A DNA stretch of 46,472 nucleotides from Candidatus Omnitrophota bacterium (lineage in GTDB: Bacteria; Omnitrophota; Gorgyraeia; Gygaellales; Profunditerraquicolaceae): positions 1 to 46,472 of the forward strand of contig JAOAET010000031.1 in assembly GCA_026416665.1 (NCBI GenBank), in the 5' to 3' direction. Below are positions 24,942-34,231 of the stretch, piece after piece. The notes below the pieces were generated by a model. It was not told where the DNA came from. It did not search any database and worked only from the letters and a program-made list of their open reading frames with translations. Position numbers and translations under genes: made by a program. How positions within the stretch are numbered: position 1 is the stretch's first letter; every line of letters starts with the position of its first letter.

Positions 24942-27900
24942 ATGAATATAGTTAAATTATCTGTTCAAAAACCTGTATCTACTCTTATGGTTTTCTTTGG
25001 GATTATTCTCTTAGGGATAATCTCTTGGTTGCGCCTACCCCAGGCACTCTTTCCTAATATTGACTATCCTCAAATTACCGTGGTCACCAGTTATCCTAAT
25101 GCTGCCCCAGAAGAAATTGAGAATCTTATCACTAAAGTTATTGAAGAAACAAGTGGCACTGTAAATAACGTTAAACGAATCAACTCAATATCTAAAGAAG
25201 GTCTTTCTCTGGTGATGGTGGAATTTAACTGGGGCACAAATATGGATTTTGCCGCCTTAAATGTACGTGAAAAAATTGACCTTATTAAGGAAAAACTACC
25301 TCGAGAGGCCGGAGAACCTATAGTAATGAAGTATAACCCCTTTGACCTTCCAGTGATGAATTTAGCGGTAACTGGTCCAATGAAACCTCTTGACTTACGA
25401 CAAATGTGCAAAAAACATATTAAAGATGCCTTAGAAAAAGTTGAAGGTGTTGCTTCAGCGACTATTACTGGCGGCCATGAACGAGAAATACTTGTAGAAA
25501 TTAATCAACCACGTTTACGCGCTTCGCAAATCTCAATTGTAGCTGTAGTGGATAGTATAAAAAATGCTAATATCAATTATCCTGCAGGAACAATCAAAGA
25601 GACTTTTTATGAATATCTTATCCGCACCATGGGTGAATACCAAACAGTTGAGGAAATTAAAGAAACACCCGCTGACCTTGAAATTCCTGAACTAGATGCT
25701 CAAACTCAAAAAGAAAAAGAGCAAAAGGAAAAAAAAGGTCGTAGACTTATCTATCTAAAAGATATTGCGGTTGTAAAAGACACTACTAAAGAAATTACCA
25801 GCATCTCCCGTTATAATGGTAAAGACAGTGTTTCTTTGGTAATTAGAAAACAATCAGGAAGTAACTCTTTAATGGTAGCAAACGCTGTTAAAAGAGAAAT
25901 CAAAAAACTCCTAGAAGAAAAATTACCTAAAGGAGTAAATATTCAAATTACTTATGACCAATCAAAGTTCATTAAAGAAGCTTTAAATAATCTCTTCTGG
26001 GCAGGAATTCAAGGTATGGTTTTGGCAATGTTTGTGTTGCTTTTATTTCTTCAGGAAATAAAATCCGCTCTTATCATTACCTTTGCCATACCTATCTGTG
26101 TTACTGCTACTGCTATGCTTATGTACTTTGCCAAAATTGACTTAAACATTATGTCTTTAGGCGGTATGGCTATGGGAGTGGGTATGGTAGTAGATAACGC
26201 CAACATTGTTATTGAAAATATCTTTCGCCATCGCTATCAGGAGAATAAACCGTTCTTAGAAGCTATCATTGATGGCACAAACGAAATGGTTGGACCGATT
26301 TTTGGTTCAACCTTAACCTCCATTGCTGTATTTTTACCCTTTGGTTTTGTTATAGGAATAGCTGGCCAGATTTTTAAACAGCTTTCTTTTACTATCTCTT
26401 TTTCTCTTATCACCTCTATTGTAGTAGCTATCTCCCTTGCGCCGGTATTAATCTCCTTGTTTGGAAAGACAGCAGCTAAACAACAAACAACTAAAAAAGT
26501 TCAGGAAATTACTAGCCGTTATAGAGACCGCTTTAGAGATTGGTTAACTAACTTGCTTGATAACAAAGAACGTCTTATAAACACAGTAGCTATATTATTT
26601 ATTATCGCATTGGTAACCCTTGTTTTAATAGAAAAACAGTTTCTTCCCCGTGTAGACCAACGCCAATTTATTATAAAAGTAGATTTGCCTCCTGGTTCCC
26701 GACTTGAGATTACTGACAGCGTAGTAAAAAAAATTGAGCATCTGCTTCTTAAACTACCTGAGACCAAAGACGTAACAGTAAATATTGGTTCAAGCGAAGA
26801 ACGAACCTCTGTTGAAGAGACTGCGTTACAAACTTTAGGAAGCCATCAGGCCCAGCTCTTAGTTAATTTAAAACCAAAATCCAGGCTGTCGGGGAGAAAC
26901 CGTTCTACCGATGACGTAATACATTTGATAAAGTCTGAAATGGAAAAAGAAGACTTAGCAGGGGGAACCATTGAGTATATTGCACAGGAAACATCACTAG
27001 GATCAGCTGTAGAACAAGGTGCACCTTTAGCAATAGCTATCAAAGGACCTAATCTGGTTGTCTTAAATGATATCTCATCTATGCTGCAAAGTTCGTTGAA
27101 AAAATTGCCTGGCGTTTATGGTGTAAAAACTAATTTACCTTCTCCAAGCCCTGAGACAAAATTACATATAAGAAAAGACAAGGCCTCTCTTTTCGGTTTG
27201 TCTGTTCGCGACATAGCAGTAACTGCCCAAGTAGCTCTTAAAGGTTATGTGGCTACTAAATATAAAGAAAAGCTTACTGAAGAAGAGGTAGATATACGCG
27301 TCCGTTTGCGTCCTGAAGACCGAGCAAATTTGGGTAATCTGCGACGTCTACTTATACATTCACCATTAGGTTTTGATGTTTATCTTTCCGATGTTGCCTT
27401 TTTTACCCAAGGCACTGGTCCGACTGAAATTAGACGAATTGATCAACAACGTAGCATCATGGTTACCGCTAATATTTATAAACGAAGTTTTAATAAGGTA
27501 ATTGCAGAAACAAAAACACTAATTACTCAACTTCAGGAAAAAGCTGGTAAAGAGTATAGTATAGAATTGGCAGGCGAACAAAAATATATGCAGGAATCAT
27601 TTCAAAGCCTTATTTTTGCACTTATCTTAGCCTTTGTTCTTGTCTATATGATTATGGCTGCAGAATTTGAATCTCTTTGGCAACCTTTTTTGATTATGTT
27701 TACTATTCCTCTGTCAATTATAGGTGTAGCTTTTGGCTTACTTTTAACAGCCACGCCCTTAAGTTCAGTGGCTTTCTTAGGAATTATTATGCTCGGAGGC
27801 ATTGCTGTAAATAACGGGATTGTTCTTATTGACTGTATAAATCAACTACGCAAGAAAGGCTATTCTTGTCGTGAAGCGGTCATCACTGCCAGTGTAACCC

Positions 27901-28556
27901 GTTTACGGCCCATACTGATGACTTCTTTTACCACAATTTTGGGGCTTCTTCCTCTTTCTCTAGGTATAGGCGAAGGTTCGGAACTCCAAAGACCTTTGGC
28001 AATCACGGTAATGTCAGGATTAAGTTCTTCTACCTTCTTGACGCTGGTGTTTATACCAGCCCTCTATCTTTTTATAACTGAAAGATTCGAAGAAAAACTT
28101 AAAACTATTGAAATAAAACCTATGTCTTCTGAAGATGAAACCTCTCCTAAAGCTCCATTATCATCACTAGAATCTATTCCAAGTATAAAAGATAAGGAGA
28201 TAATTTCTGAAAAAGATTTTTCTGGAACTGATTCCTTTCCCAAACAAAAGCAAGCGCCTTTGGCCCACCAACCTAAAGAAGAGCCTCTTCTGAAAGAAGA
28301 ATCCGAAGCAAAAAAAATTGTTGAAAGCCCTTCTATGTCTTATAGCTCGGGTTCAACACCTCTAGAACTAAATCCACGCCAGCAGCAATTAATCGAGAAA
28401 TTAAAGATAATTAAGAAAATAACCCGCAAAGAATATGCTGAAATGTTTTCTATCTCGATTCCTACTGCAAGCCGTGACTTAAAGGAATTAGTAGACAAGC
28501 ATATTCTAAGAGCCAGAGGTCCACTTGGTCCTGGTCGGTGGTATGAATTATACTAA
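24942..28556 (+). CDS. RND efflux pump subunit with C-terminal winged-helix DNA-binding domain
   Basis: This 1204-residue protein has about 1080 residues of a normal HAE1/AcrB-type RND transporter. It starts NIVKLSVQKPVSTLMVFFGIILLG, and TM4 carries GVGMVVDNANIVIENIF with the proton-relay D418. There are two large periplasmic loops and a final TM set ending near PALYLFITERF. A hydrophilic, Ser/Glu/Pro-rich linker (~1085-1144) follows. Residues 1145-1204 form a winged helix-turn-helix: ITRKEYAEMFSISIPTASRD is the helix-turn-helix, then LKELVDKHILRARGPLGPGRWY is the wing. That motif is typical of the DeoR/RecG-type or Fic-associated helix-turn-helix. The RND C-terminus faces the cytoplasm, so this domain could reach DNA. 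The gene leads a three-gene operon with a second RND gene 6 nt on and a membrane-fusion protein. There is no good ribosome-binding site. The frame stays open through the linker, so it is one protein. Confidence 0.93.
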   Translation: MNIVKLSVQKPVSTLMVFFGIILLGIISWLRLPQALFPNIDYPQITVVTSYPNAAPEEIENLITKVIEETSGTVNNVKRINSISKEGLSLVMVEFNWGTNMDFAALNVREKIDLIKEKLPREAGEPIVMKYNPFDLPVMNLAVTGPMKPLDLRQMCKKHIKDALEKVEGVASATITGGHEREILVEINQPRLRASQISIVAVVDSIKNANINYPAGTIKETFYEYLIRTMGEYQTVEEIKETPADLEIPELDAQTQKEKEQKEKKGRRLIYLKDIAVVKDTTKEITSISRYNGKDSVSLVIRKQSGSNSLMVANAVKREIKKLLEEKLPKGVNIQITYDQSKFIKEALNNLFWAGIQGMVLAMFVLLLFLQEIKSALIITFAIPICVTATAMLMYFAKIDLNIMSLGGMAMGVGMVVDNANIVIENIFRHRYQENKPFLEAIIDGTNEMVGPIFGSTLTSIAVFLPFGFVIGIAGQIFKQLSFTISFSLITSIVVAISLAPVLISLFGKTAAKQQTTKKVQEITSRYRDRFRDWLTNLLDNKERLINTVAILFIIALVTLVLIEKQFLPRVDQRQFIIKVDLPPGSRLEITDSVVKKIEHLLLKLPETKDVTVNIGSSEERTSVEETALQTLGSHQAQLLVNLKPKSRLSGRNRSTDDVIHLIKSEMEKEDLAGGTIEYIAQETSLGSAVEQGAPLAIAIKGPNLVVLNDISSMLQSSLKKLPGVYGVKTNLPSPSPETKLHIRKDKASLFGLSVRDIAVTAQVALKGYVATKYKEKLTEEEVDIRVRLRPEDRANLGNLRRLLIHSPLGFDVYLSDVAFFTQGTGPTEIRRIDQQRSIMVTANIYKRSFNKVIAETKTLITQLQEKAGKEYSIELAGEQKYMQESFQSLIFALILAFVLVYMIMAAEFESLWQPFLIMFTIPLSIIGVAFGLLLTATPLSSVAFLGIIMLGGIAVNNGIVLIDCINQLRKKGYSCREAVITASVTRLRPILMTSFTTILGLLPLSLGIGEGSELQRPLAITVMSGLSSSTFLTLVFIPALYLFITERFEEKLKTIEIKPMSSEDETSPKAPLSSLESIPSIKDKEIISEKDFSGTDSFPKQKQAPLAHQPKEEPLLKEESEAKKIVESPSMSYSSGSTPLELNPRQQQLIEKLKIIKKITRKEYAEMFSISIPTASRDLKELVDKHILRARGPLGPGRWYELY

Positions 28557-28562
28557 CTAAAT

Positions 28563-31500
28563 ATGAACATAATTTCCTTGCCTTATATTGCTGTGCACAG
28601 ACCAATTACCACCTCAATGGTGTATTTAGCTATTGCGCTTATTGGACTAATTACTCTTCAGCTTCTACCTGTGGAGATGATGCCCAATATTAGTTTTGGG
28701 GATATTACTATTAGTATTGATGTGCGTGGTGGTATTCCTGCCTCAGAGATAGAGACTCGTGTCTCAAAAATTGTAGAAGAAGCTGTAGGAACTGTTTCTA
28801 ATCTTAAGAATATCTTGACTATTTCTAAAGAAGGAAATTCCACTACTATTTTAGAGTTCCATCCAGGAACAAATATGGACTTTGCTGCATTAGAAGTGAG
28901 AGAAAAATTTAACCGAATACGTAATAAACTTCCTTCCGAAATAGAGAAACCAATTATCGCTAAGTATGAATATATGGATGTTCCTATTCTTATCTTAGCT
29001 GTGACAAGTGACAGACGCCCTCCAGAAGAACTGCGCAAAATAGTAGACGAAAAAATCAAGGACCGTATTCAGCGGATTGAAGGTGTTGCCCGAGTAGAGG
29101 TTGCTGGCGGTCGAGAAGGAAAAATCCTTGTGGAAATAGACCAATATAAACTTCAGTCGTTTGGATTATCTATAAATTATGTCGTTGATACTATTAACGC
29201 CAATAACGCCAATCTTCTGGCAGGTGATATTAAAAGAACCAAAGACAAATATTTAGTGCGCACCATAGGTGAATTTGAAAATTTAGAAGATATAGAAAAT
29301 TTAGCAATTGCTACTACTAAACAAGGTTCGGTTATTCGGGTAAAAGATATCGCAAAAGTAAAAGACTCGTATTTAGAGCCTGTTGCCTTTGCCCGTTTAA
29401 ATCTTGAACAAGTCGTCACTCTCTATATTCAAAAAGAATCTATGGGCAACACCGTCAAGATTTCACGCCTAATTAATCGGGAAATTGATAATTTAAAGCG
29501 AATTCTTGATAAAGATATTCGTATTACTGCAACCTTTAATCAAGCTGAAGCCATCAAACAAGCAGTGGATCAGGTAAAACAAAGTCTTTTTTATGGAGCT
29601 AATCTTGCTACTATTATTCTATTGCTTTTCTCTTGGGACATCCGCCTTGTTTCAATTATTGCTCTGACTATTCCTTTGTCTATTCTTTTAACTTTCAGTC
29701 TAATGTTTTTCTCTAAACTTACAATTAATGTGATGACTTTAAGCGGTCTTGCCCTTGGAGTGGGGATGCTAGTTGACTGTTCTATTGTAGTTCTTGACAA
29801 TGTTTTCAAAAAACGCGATGCTGCGGTAAAACGAGGTTTTAAAGCAGAGGAAGCTTTTAAAATTCAGACTGAGAGCGCTATTTTAGGGGCACAAGAGATG
29901 TTTTTAGCTTTGTTAGCTTCTACCTTCACCACTATTATTGTTTTTTTCCCGCTATTTTTTATTAACCCTGAAATTCGTATGCTCTATTCCGGAGTGGCTC
30001 TAACTATTACCTTCTCACTTCTTGCTTCTCTTTTCTCTTCGGTAACCTTAACCCCTATGCTTCTATCTCGTCTCCGTCTTTCTACACCGCCAGCTGCAGA
30101 AGTTACCTCTTCTACTCAAACTGCCGAGCAAGACTCAATCTCAGAACTACCTACTCCTGAAAAAAAACGACTTACTATTGCTGAAATCTTGGCGAACTTC
30201 TATAAGGGATTGATCTCGGTAATTTTAACTTTACGATATCTTGTGTTATTAGGATGTATCGCTCTTGCTATAAAAGCATTTAATGAAGCAAAACTTCTTG
30301 AAAAAGAATTCATTGCTCCAGCAGAACAAAACAAATTTACTATTTTTATTGAAATGCCTACAGGAACAAAGCTAGAAGTCTCTGATGCTATTGTTAAAAA
30401 AGTTGAGGAAATTGTTACAAAAGTCCCTGAAGTAAAAACCGCTACTGCTAAAATTGAACCTTGGTCCAGTAAAATTTACGTTGAACTTTTACCTCTTTCA
30501 AAGCGGCAACGCACCACCCAAGAAATCATTGAGTCCATCCGACCTCATACAGACAAACTAGATCCTGCTTTTATCTATTTTGAAGAACCAGAAGAAATTG
30601 GTACAAAAGAAATCTTTGTAGAGTTGTATGGATACGATTATGAAATATTAAAGAGTAAAGCTATTGAGATAGCTCAACGTATACAAGCTATTCCCAGTGA
30701 TAAATTAGGAAGACACTTTTCTGATACAAAAATCCGTATGCGAGAAGGCCGACCTGAGATGCATTTGCTCATTAACAAAAGAGAGGCTGCCTTATTTGGA
30801 CTCAGTGTAGAAAATATTGCCCTTGCTTTACATACCCATATGCGTGGTCTTGTGGCAACGCATTATCGGGGACTACGTAGCGGGCCTATGTTAAAAGTCA
30901 AAGACGAATCCTTTAAAAATGAGGATAAGTTTTTGCCTGACGAAATGAGGAAAACCATTGAGCGTCGTAGTCGTCTTAAAGCAAACCAAGACATCACCTC
31001 AGAAGAGGCGGAAACCATTGTGCGCCTTCAGGAAAAATATCGTCGTACTTTTGATGATATGCGTAAAATTACACTGGTTACACCTGATGGTCAACAAGTT
31101 TTTTTATCTCAAGTTGCTGACTTTAAATACGATATCGGCCCAAGCGAAATATGGCGAAAAAATAAATCGCGTATGGTTCAGGTCAGTGCCAATATTGGTG
31201 GTATGGCTTTAGGAACTGCAGCGGAAAGAGTAAAAGATGCAATAAAAGATGTCAAATTCCCCAAGGATTATTTTTGGCAATTTGGGGGTAATTACGATAA
31301 GATGATTCGTAATGAAAAAGAGTTGCGTTTTGCATTAGTATTAAGTATTCTATTAGTATATATGATTTTAGCTGCTCTTTTTGAGTCATTCTCACAACCT
31401 TTTATTATACTCGGCACAGTGCCTTTGGCGTTTATAGGGACTGTTTTTGCGTTACGCATTACTAATACTGCCGTAGGAATGGGTGTATTAATCGGTGCCA

Positions 31501-31838
31501 TTATGCTCGGAGGTATTGTGGTCAATAATGCTATTGTTCTTATTGATAGAATTAATTTCTTGCGCCACAGTTTGGGATATGACTATGGAACAGCTAAACA
31601 AGAACGTTCTGTTATACTAGAAGCCTCTTTAGATAGATTGCGTCCTATTATGATGACTTCACTTACCACTATATTAGGTTTAATTCCTATGGCTTTGGAT
31701 AAAAGCGAATCCGCTAATCTTTGGGCGCCACTTGCAATTACGGTTATTGGCGGAATGAGTGTAGCTACTGTTTTGACTTTATTTGTAATACCCTGTATTT
31801 ATTTAATTTTTAAAGACTTTCGTCTTATAAGAAAATAG
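28563..31838 (+). CDS. Second RND efflux pump subunit, HAE1-type
   Basis: This 1091-residue RND transporter has a first helix in MVYLAIALIGLITLQLLPVEMMPNISF and the proton-relay D405 in GVGMLVDCSIVVLDNVF. It has two periplasmic porter regions and a final TM set (GAIMLGGIVVNNAIVLIDRINFLR, MMTSLTTILGLIPMAL). The second porter region has an extra charged segment (KFLPDEMRKTIERRSRLKANQD, ~800-835) not usual in AcrB. It starts 6 nt after its partner, from which it is clearly diverged. The two probably form a hetero-trimer of the MdtB/MdtC type with the single adaptor encoded next. Substrates may be lipids, drugs or a metabolite; the sequence does not say. Confidence 0.93.
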   Translation: MNIISLPYIAVHRPITTSMVYLAIALIGLITLQLLPVEMMPNISFGDITISIDVRGGIPASEIETRVSKIVEEAVGTVSNLKNILTISKEGNSTTILEFHPGTNMDFAALEVREKFNRIRNKLPSEIEKPIIAKYEYMDVPILILAVTSDRRPPEELRKIVDEKIKDRIQRIEGVARVEVAGGREGKILVEIDQYKLQSFGLSINYVVDTINANNANLLAGDIKRTKDKYLVRTIGEFENLEDIENLAIATTKQGSVIRVKDIAKVKDSYLEPVAFARLNLEQVVTLYIQKESMGNTVKISRLINREIDNLKRILDKDIRITATFNQAEAIKQAVDQVKQSLFYGANLATIILLLFSWDIRLVSIIALTIPLSILLTFSLMFFSKLTINVMTLSGLALGVGMLVDCSIVVLDNVFKKRDAAVKRGFKAEEAFKIQTESAILGAQEMFLALLASTFTTIIVFFPLFFINPEIRMLYSGVALTITFSLLASLFSSVTLTPMLLSRLRLSTPPAAEVTSSTQTAEQDSISELPTPEKKRLTIAEILANFYKGLISVILTLRYLVLLGCIALAIKAFNEAKLLEKEFIAPAEQNKFTIFIEMPTGTKLEVSDAIVKKVEEIVTKVPEVKTATAKIEPWSSKIYVELLPLSKRQRTTQEIIESIRPHTDKLDPAFIYFEEPEEIGTKEIFVELYGYDYEILKSKAIEIAQRIQAIPSDKLGRHFSDTKIRMREGRPEMHLLINKREAALFGLSVENIALALHTHMRGLVATHYRGLRSGPMLKVKDESFKNEDKFLPDEMRKTIERRSRLKANQDITSEEAETIVRLQEKYRRTFDDMRKITLVTPDGQQVFLSQVADFKYDIGPSEIWRKNKSRMVQVSANIGGMALGTAAERVKDAIKDVKFPKDYFWQFGGNYDKMIRNEKELRFALVLSILLVYMILAALFESFSQPFIILGTVPLAFIGTVFALRITNTAVGMGVLIGAIMLGGIVVNNAIVLIDRINFLRHSLGYDYGTAKQERSVILEASLDRLRPIMMTSLTTILGLIPMALDKSESANLWAPLAITVIGGMSVATVLTLFVIPCIYLIFKDFRLIRK

Positions 31839-31847
31839 GAGGAATAA

Positions 31848-33158
31848 ATGCGTTCTAAGAAAACACACATTTTTGTGCTGGTTATATTTACTTTCTTGTG
31901 GGCAGGATTAATTATTTGGGGATTCTTCAAAAATGCCACCCAGTTAACTTCAGGTAGTAAACCCGTCGTCTTAAGCCAGCAAACAGAAAATTCTAAAAAC
32001 CAACTTAGCCACCTTTACACAAAAGTTGCGGAAAAAATAAAAAGCTGGCTTGGGTTTAAACAGCCACCTAAGAAAGAGACTGCTTCTAAAAAAGACCAAC
32101 AACCTACTGGACTTGAACCCCCTGCTGTCTTGGTCAGAGCCTTTGTCGTCTCTAAGAGAGACTTTAAAGACACCCTTCCTGTAATGGGAACAGTTAAAGC
32201 GCAAAAAGAGATACCTTTAAAATTTGAAGTAAACGGTGTGATTAAAAAAATCTATTTCCGCGAGGGAGAACGTATCAAAAAAGGAGATTTAATTGTAGAA
32301 CTTGACCCTAAAGATATGGAGTACCGCCTGCAGTATGCCCAAAATAAATTCGAGGCAACTAAAGCGGCAGCTGCTACTGCCCAGAAAAAATTAGAAGTCC
32401 ATCAAAAACTCTATGAAGCTGGTGCAATAATCAAAGCCAAGTTTGAAGAGGTACAACTTGAAGCAGAAAGTGCAAAATATCAGGTAGAAACTGCGCGGGC
32501 AGAATTGGAATTAGCCACCAATGAAGCTAAGAAGATAAAAATATTTTCTCCTATTGATGGAGTAATGGGACCACGTGATGCAGAAGAAGGAGAATTTGTA
32601 ACTCCTCAAGATAAAGTCGCAACGGTCTACGAAATAAGCGAAGTAAATGTTGAAGTAGGCGTGGTGGAACGTGATATTGAAAAGGTTAAAATAGGGCAAA
32701 AAGCAAACGTATATGTAGATGCTTATCCAGGAGTAGCCTTTCCAGGAGTAGTAGATAAAATCTATCCTGTTGTTGAAGGAAAATCGCGCACTCTCACTGC
32801 AAAAATTAAGGTCTTAAACCCTACAGCAGCTTTACTTCCTGGAATGTTTAGTAGAGCAGATATTGAGATAATTGAATTATCCGAGGCAATTATTGTGCCT
32901 ACTACTTGTCTAGTCGCCGCTTCAAAAGACATAATTCTGGCACCAGTAATCCCTGCCAGTACTATAAGAAAGACAGAGGATGAGGCTGAAATCGGAACCG
33001 TTATGCTACGCCAAATAACTGTGGGTTATCGAACGAGCGACTATGCCCAAATTATTTCAGGATTATCAACTACTGACCTTGTAGTTCTGGAAGCACAAGG
33101 AGAAATAAAAGACGGCTCGCGTGTTAAAATTATTGGGAAAGAAGAGTTAACTTTTTAA
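31848..33158 (+). CDS. RND membrane-fusion (adaptor) protein
   Basis: This 436-residue periplasmic adaptor has an inner-membrane anchor (residues ~8-27, FVLVIFTFLWAGLIIWGFF) and a basic linker. A lipoyl/barrel-sandwich half follows (VNGVIKKIYFREGERIKKGDLIVELDPKD), then a helical hairpin (~165-235). The second lipoyl half is KIKIFSPIDGVMGPRDAEEGEFVTP, and a beta-barrel ends with LLPGMFSRADIEI. GGAGGAA precedes the ATG, and it starts 9 nt after the second RND gene. It should link the two RND subunits with a TolC-type duct, for which the gene at 17109-18980 is the nearest candidate. Confidence 0.93.
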   Translation: MRSKKTHIFVLVIFTFLWAGLIIWGFFKNATQLTSGSKPVVLSQQTENSKNQLSHLYTKVAEKIKSWLGFKQPPKKETASKKDQQPTGLEPPAVLVRAFVVSKRDFKDTLPVMGTVKAQKEIPLKFEVNGVIKKIYFREGERIKKGDLIVELDPKDMEYRLQYAQNKFEATKAAAATAQKKLEVHQKLYEAGAIIKAKFEEVQLEAESAKYQVETARAELELATNEAKKIKIFSPIDGVMGPRDAEEGEFVTPQDKVATVYEISEVNVEVGVVERDIEKVKIGQKANVYVDAYPGVAFPGVVDKIYPVVEGKSRTLTAKIKVLNPTAALLPGMFSRADIEIIELSEAIIVPTTCLVAASKDIILAPVIPASTIRKTEDEAEIGTVMLRQITVGYRTSDYAQIISGLSTTDLVVLEAQGEIKDGSRVKIIGKEELTF

Positions 33159-33165
33159 AGTAGAT

Positions 33166-33999
33166 TTACTCAAGAATAGCTTCACGAATTTGTTGAATTA
33201 AAACCACAATTTCACGATTAGTAGGGTCAAAATATTCAGCAATAGTTGCCTCACGTAAAGCCTCAACATATTTTCCTTGTTCATAGTAAGCTTTTGCTCG
33301 TGCAATATAATCTATTACACTGCTAGGCGAAGATAGTGAAGAAGAGCTATTTTTTTCGTCAGCAAATAAAGTTACCTTTTCGGGTCTAACAAACTTAACC
33401 TCTGACGAATAATTCTCTTCTGGAGAAGTTTGAGAAGGTTGCCAAGATAGTCCGCCGGGTTTTTCTAAAGGATATTGGCCCGCAAGAACTTTCTCATATA
33501 CACCAGGATAAGCCTCTGCTAATTCCTGCACTCGTTGTCGGGCTACTTTTGTCCAAACGTCATCAGCTTGCCCTAAACTTGCGCGTATCTTCCAACATTG
33601 TAATGCCTGTGGGATATTTTCTTCTTCTTCATAGAGAAGTGCAAGATTAGCATATGCCGGCGCATAATTTGGGTCAAGGGTAATTGCTTGTAAATACATC
33701 TCCTTTGCTCTCTCTGGCCAGCCCTTTAAAGTATAAATGATGCCTATTTCGTTATAAAGAGGGATAAAAGTTGGGTCAAATAAAAGTGCCTTCTGAAAAT
33801 ACCCCAAAGCTTCCTCTATATTACCGCTGTGTACTAAACGTTTGCCTTCCTGGTAATATGTTTGAGCTTGTATTTGCCGTGCTTGCTGAGAAAGACTTTG
33901 AGCTAAGCAAGATACAGAGAAAAAAAATAGAGCTATTACCGAAATAATAGCTCTATAATAACGTTTAGGATAAATAGCCTTTTTTTCTTTTCCTAACAT
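33166..33999 (-). CDS. Exported TPR protein
   Basis: I place the start at the ATG at 33999, because an upstream in-frame start at 34077 would lie inside the tRNA-Glu gene. The protein is then 277 residues with a signal peptide (YYRAIISVIALFFFSVSCLAQ). Three to four TPR units follow: EGKRLVHSGNIEEALGYFQKALLFDP, AKEMYLQAITLDPNYAPAYANLALLYEEE and neighbours. A Ser-rich linker and a final helical pair (RAKAYYEQGKYVEALREATI) complete it. TPR proteins bind partner proteins; the partner is unknown. It is convergent with the adaptor gene, with only 7 nt between the stops. It may be transcribed as a unit from the tRNA promoter at 34126. Confidence 0.85.
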   Translation of the reverse strand: MLGKEKKAIYPKRYYRAIISVIALFFFSVSCLAQSLSQQARQIQAQTYYQEGKRLVHSGNIEEALGYFQKALLFDPTFIPLYNEIGIIYTLKGWPERAKEMYLQAITLDPNYAPAYANLALLYEEEENIPQALQCWKIRASLGQADDVWTKVARQRVQELAEAYPGVYEKVLAGQYPLEKPGGLSWQPSQTSPEENYSSEVKFVRPEKVTLFADEKNSSSSLSSPSSVIDYIARAKAYYEQGKYVEALREATIAEYFDPTNREIVVLIQQIREAILE

Positions 34000-34032
34000 T
34001 CTGAGTTTGTTTTTTCTTATTATTATACTAAG

Positions 34033-34107
34033 TAGCCCCAACCGGATTTGAACCGGTGTTTTGTGGCTGAGAACCACGCGTCCTAGACCGGGCTAGACGA
34101 TGGGGCC
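34033..34107 (-). tRNA. tRNA-Glu (anticodon CTC)
   Basis: A 75-nt cloverleaf. The acceptor stem GGCCCCA pairs with TGGGGCT (one G-U at the end). The D-arm TCGTCTAG...GGACG is typical of tRNA-Glu. The anticodon stem-loop GTGG-TTCTCAG-CCAC gives anticodon CTC, and the T-loop is CCGG-TTCAAAT-CCGG. No CCA is encoded. Confidence 0.95.
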
Positions 34108-34125
34108 ATATTTTAATTTATTCCT

Positions 34126-34153
34126 ATTTTACAATAGACACTTATATAGTCAA
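34126..34153 (-). promoter_or_regulatory. Promoter of tRNA-Glu
   Basis: On the minus strand TTGACT (34148-34153), 16-nt spacer, TAAAAT (34126-34131), about 18 nt before the tRNA 5' end. Confidence 0.65.
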
Positions 34154-34161
34154 TAATTTTA

Positions 34162-34190
34162 TTGACCTATGAACTGCACTAAGATATACT
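34162..34190 (+). promoter_or_regulatory. Promoter of the FIST-kinase-GGDEF operon
   Basis: TTGACC (34162-34167), a 17-nt spacer and TATACT (34185-34190), about 35 nt before the expected ATG at 34232. It is back to back with the tRNA-Glu promoter. Confidence 0.75.
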
Positions 34191-34231
34191 CTTTATAATT
34201 GCCAAAGAAAAGAAAGTTTTAGAATAAGTTT

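Noticed and set aside
34000-34077. Upstream start for the TPR protein at 34077
   Set aside because: It falls within the tRNA-Glu gene. The ATG at 33999 gives a clean signal peptide.
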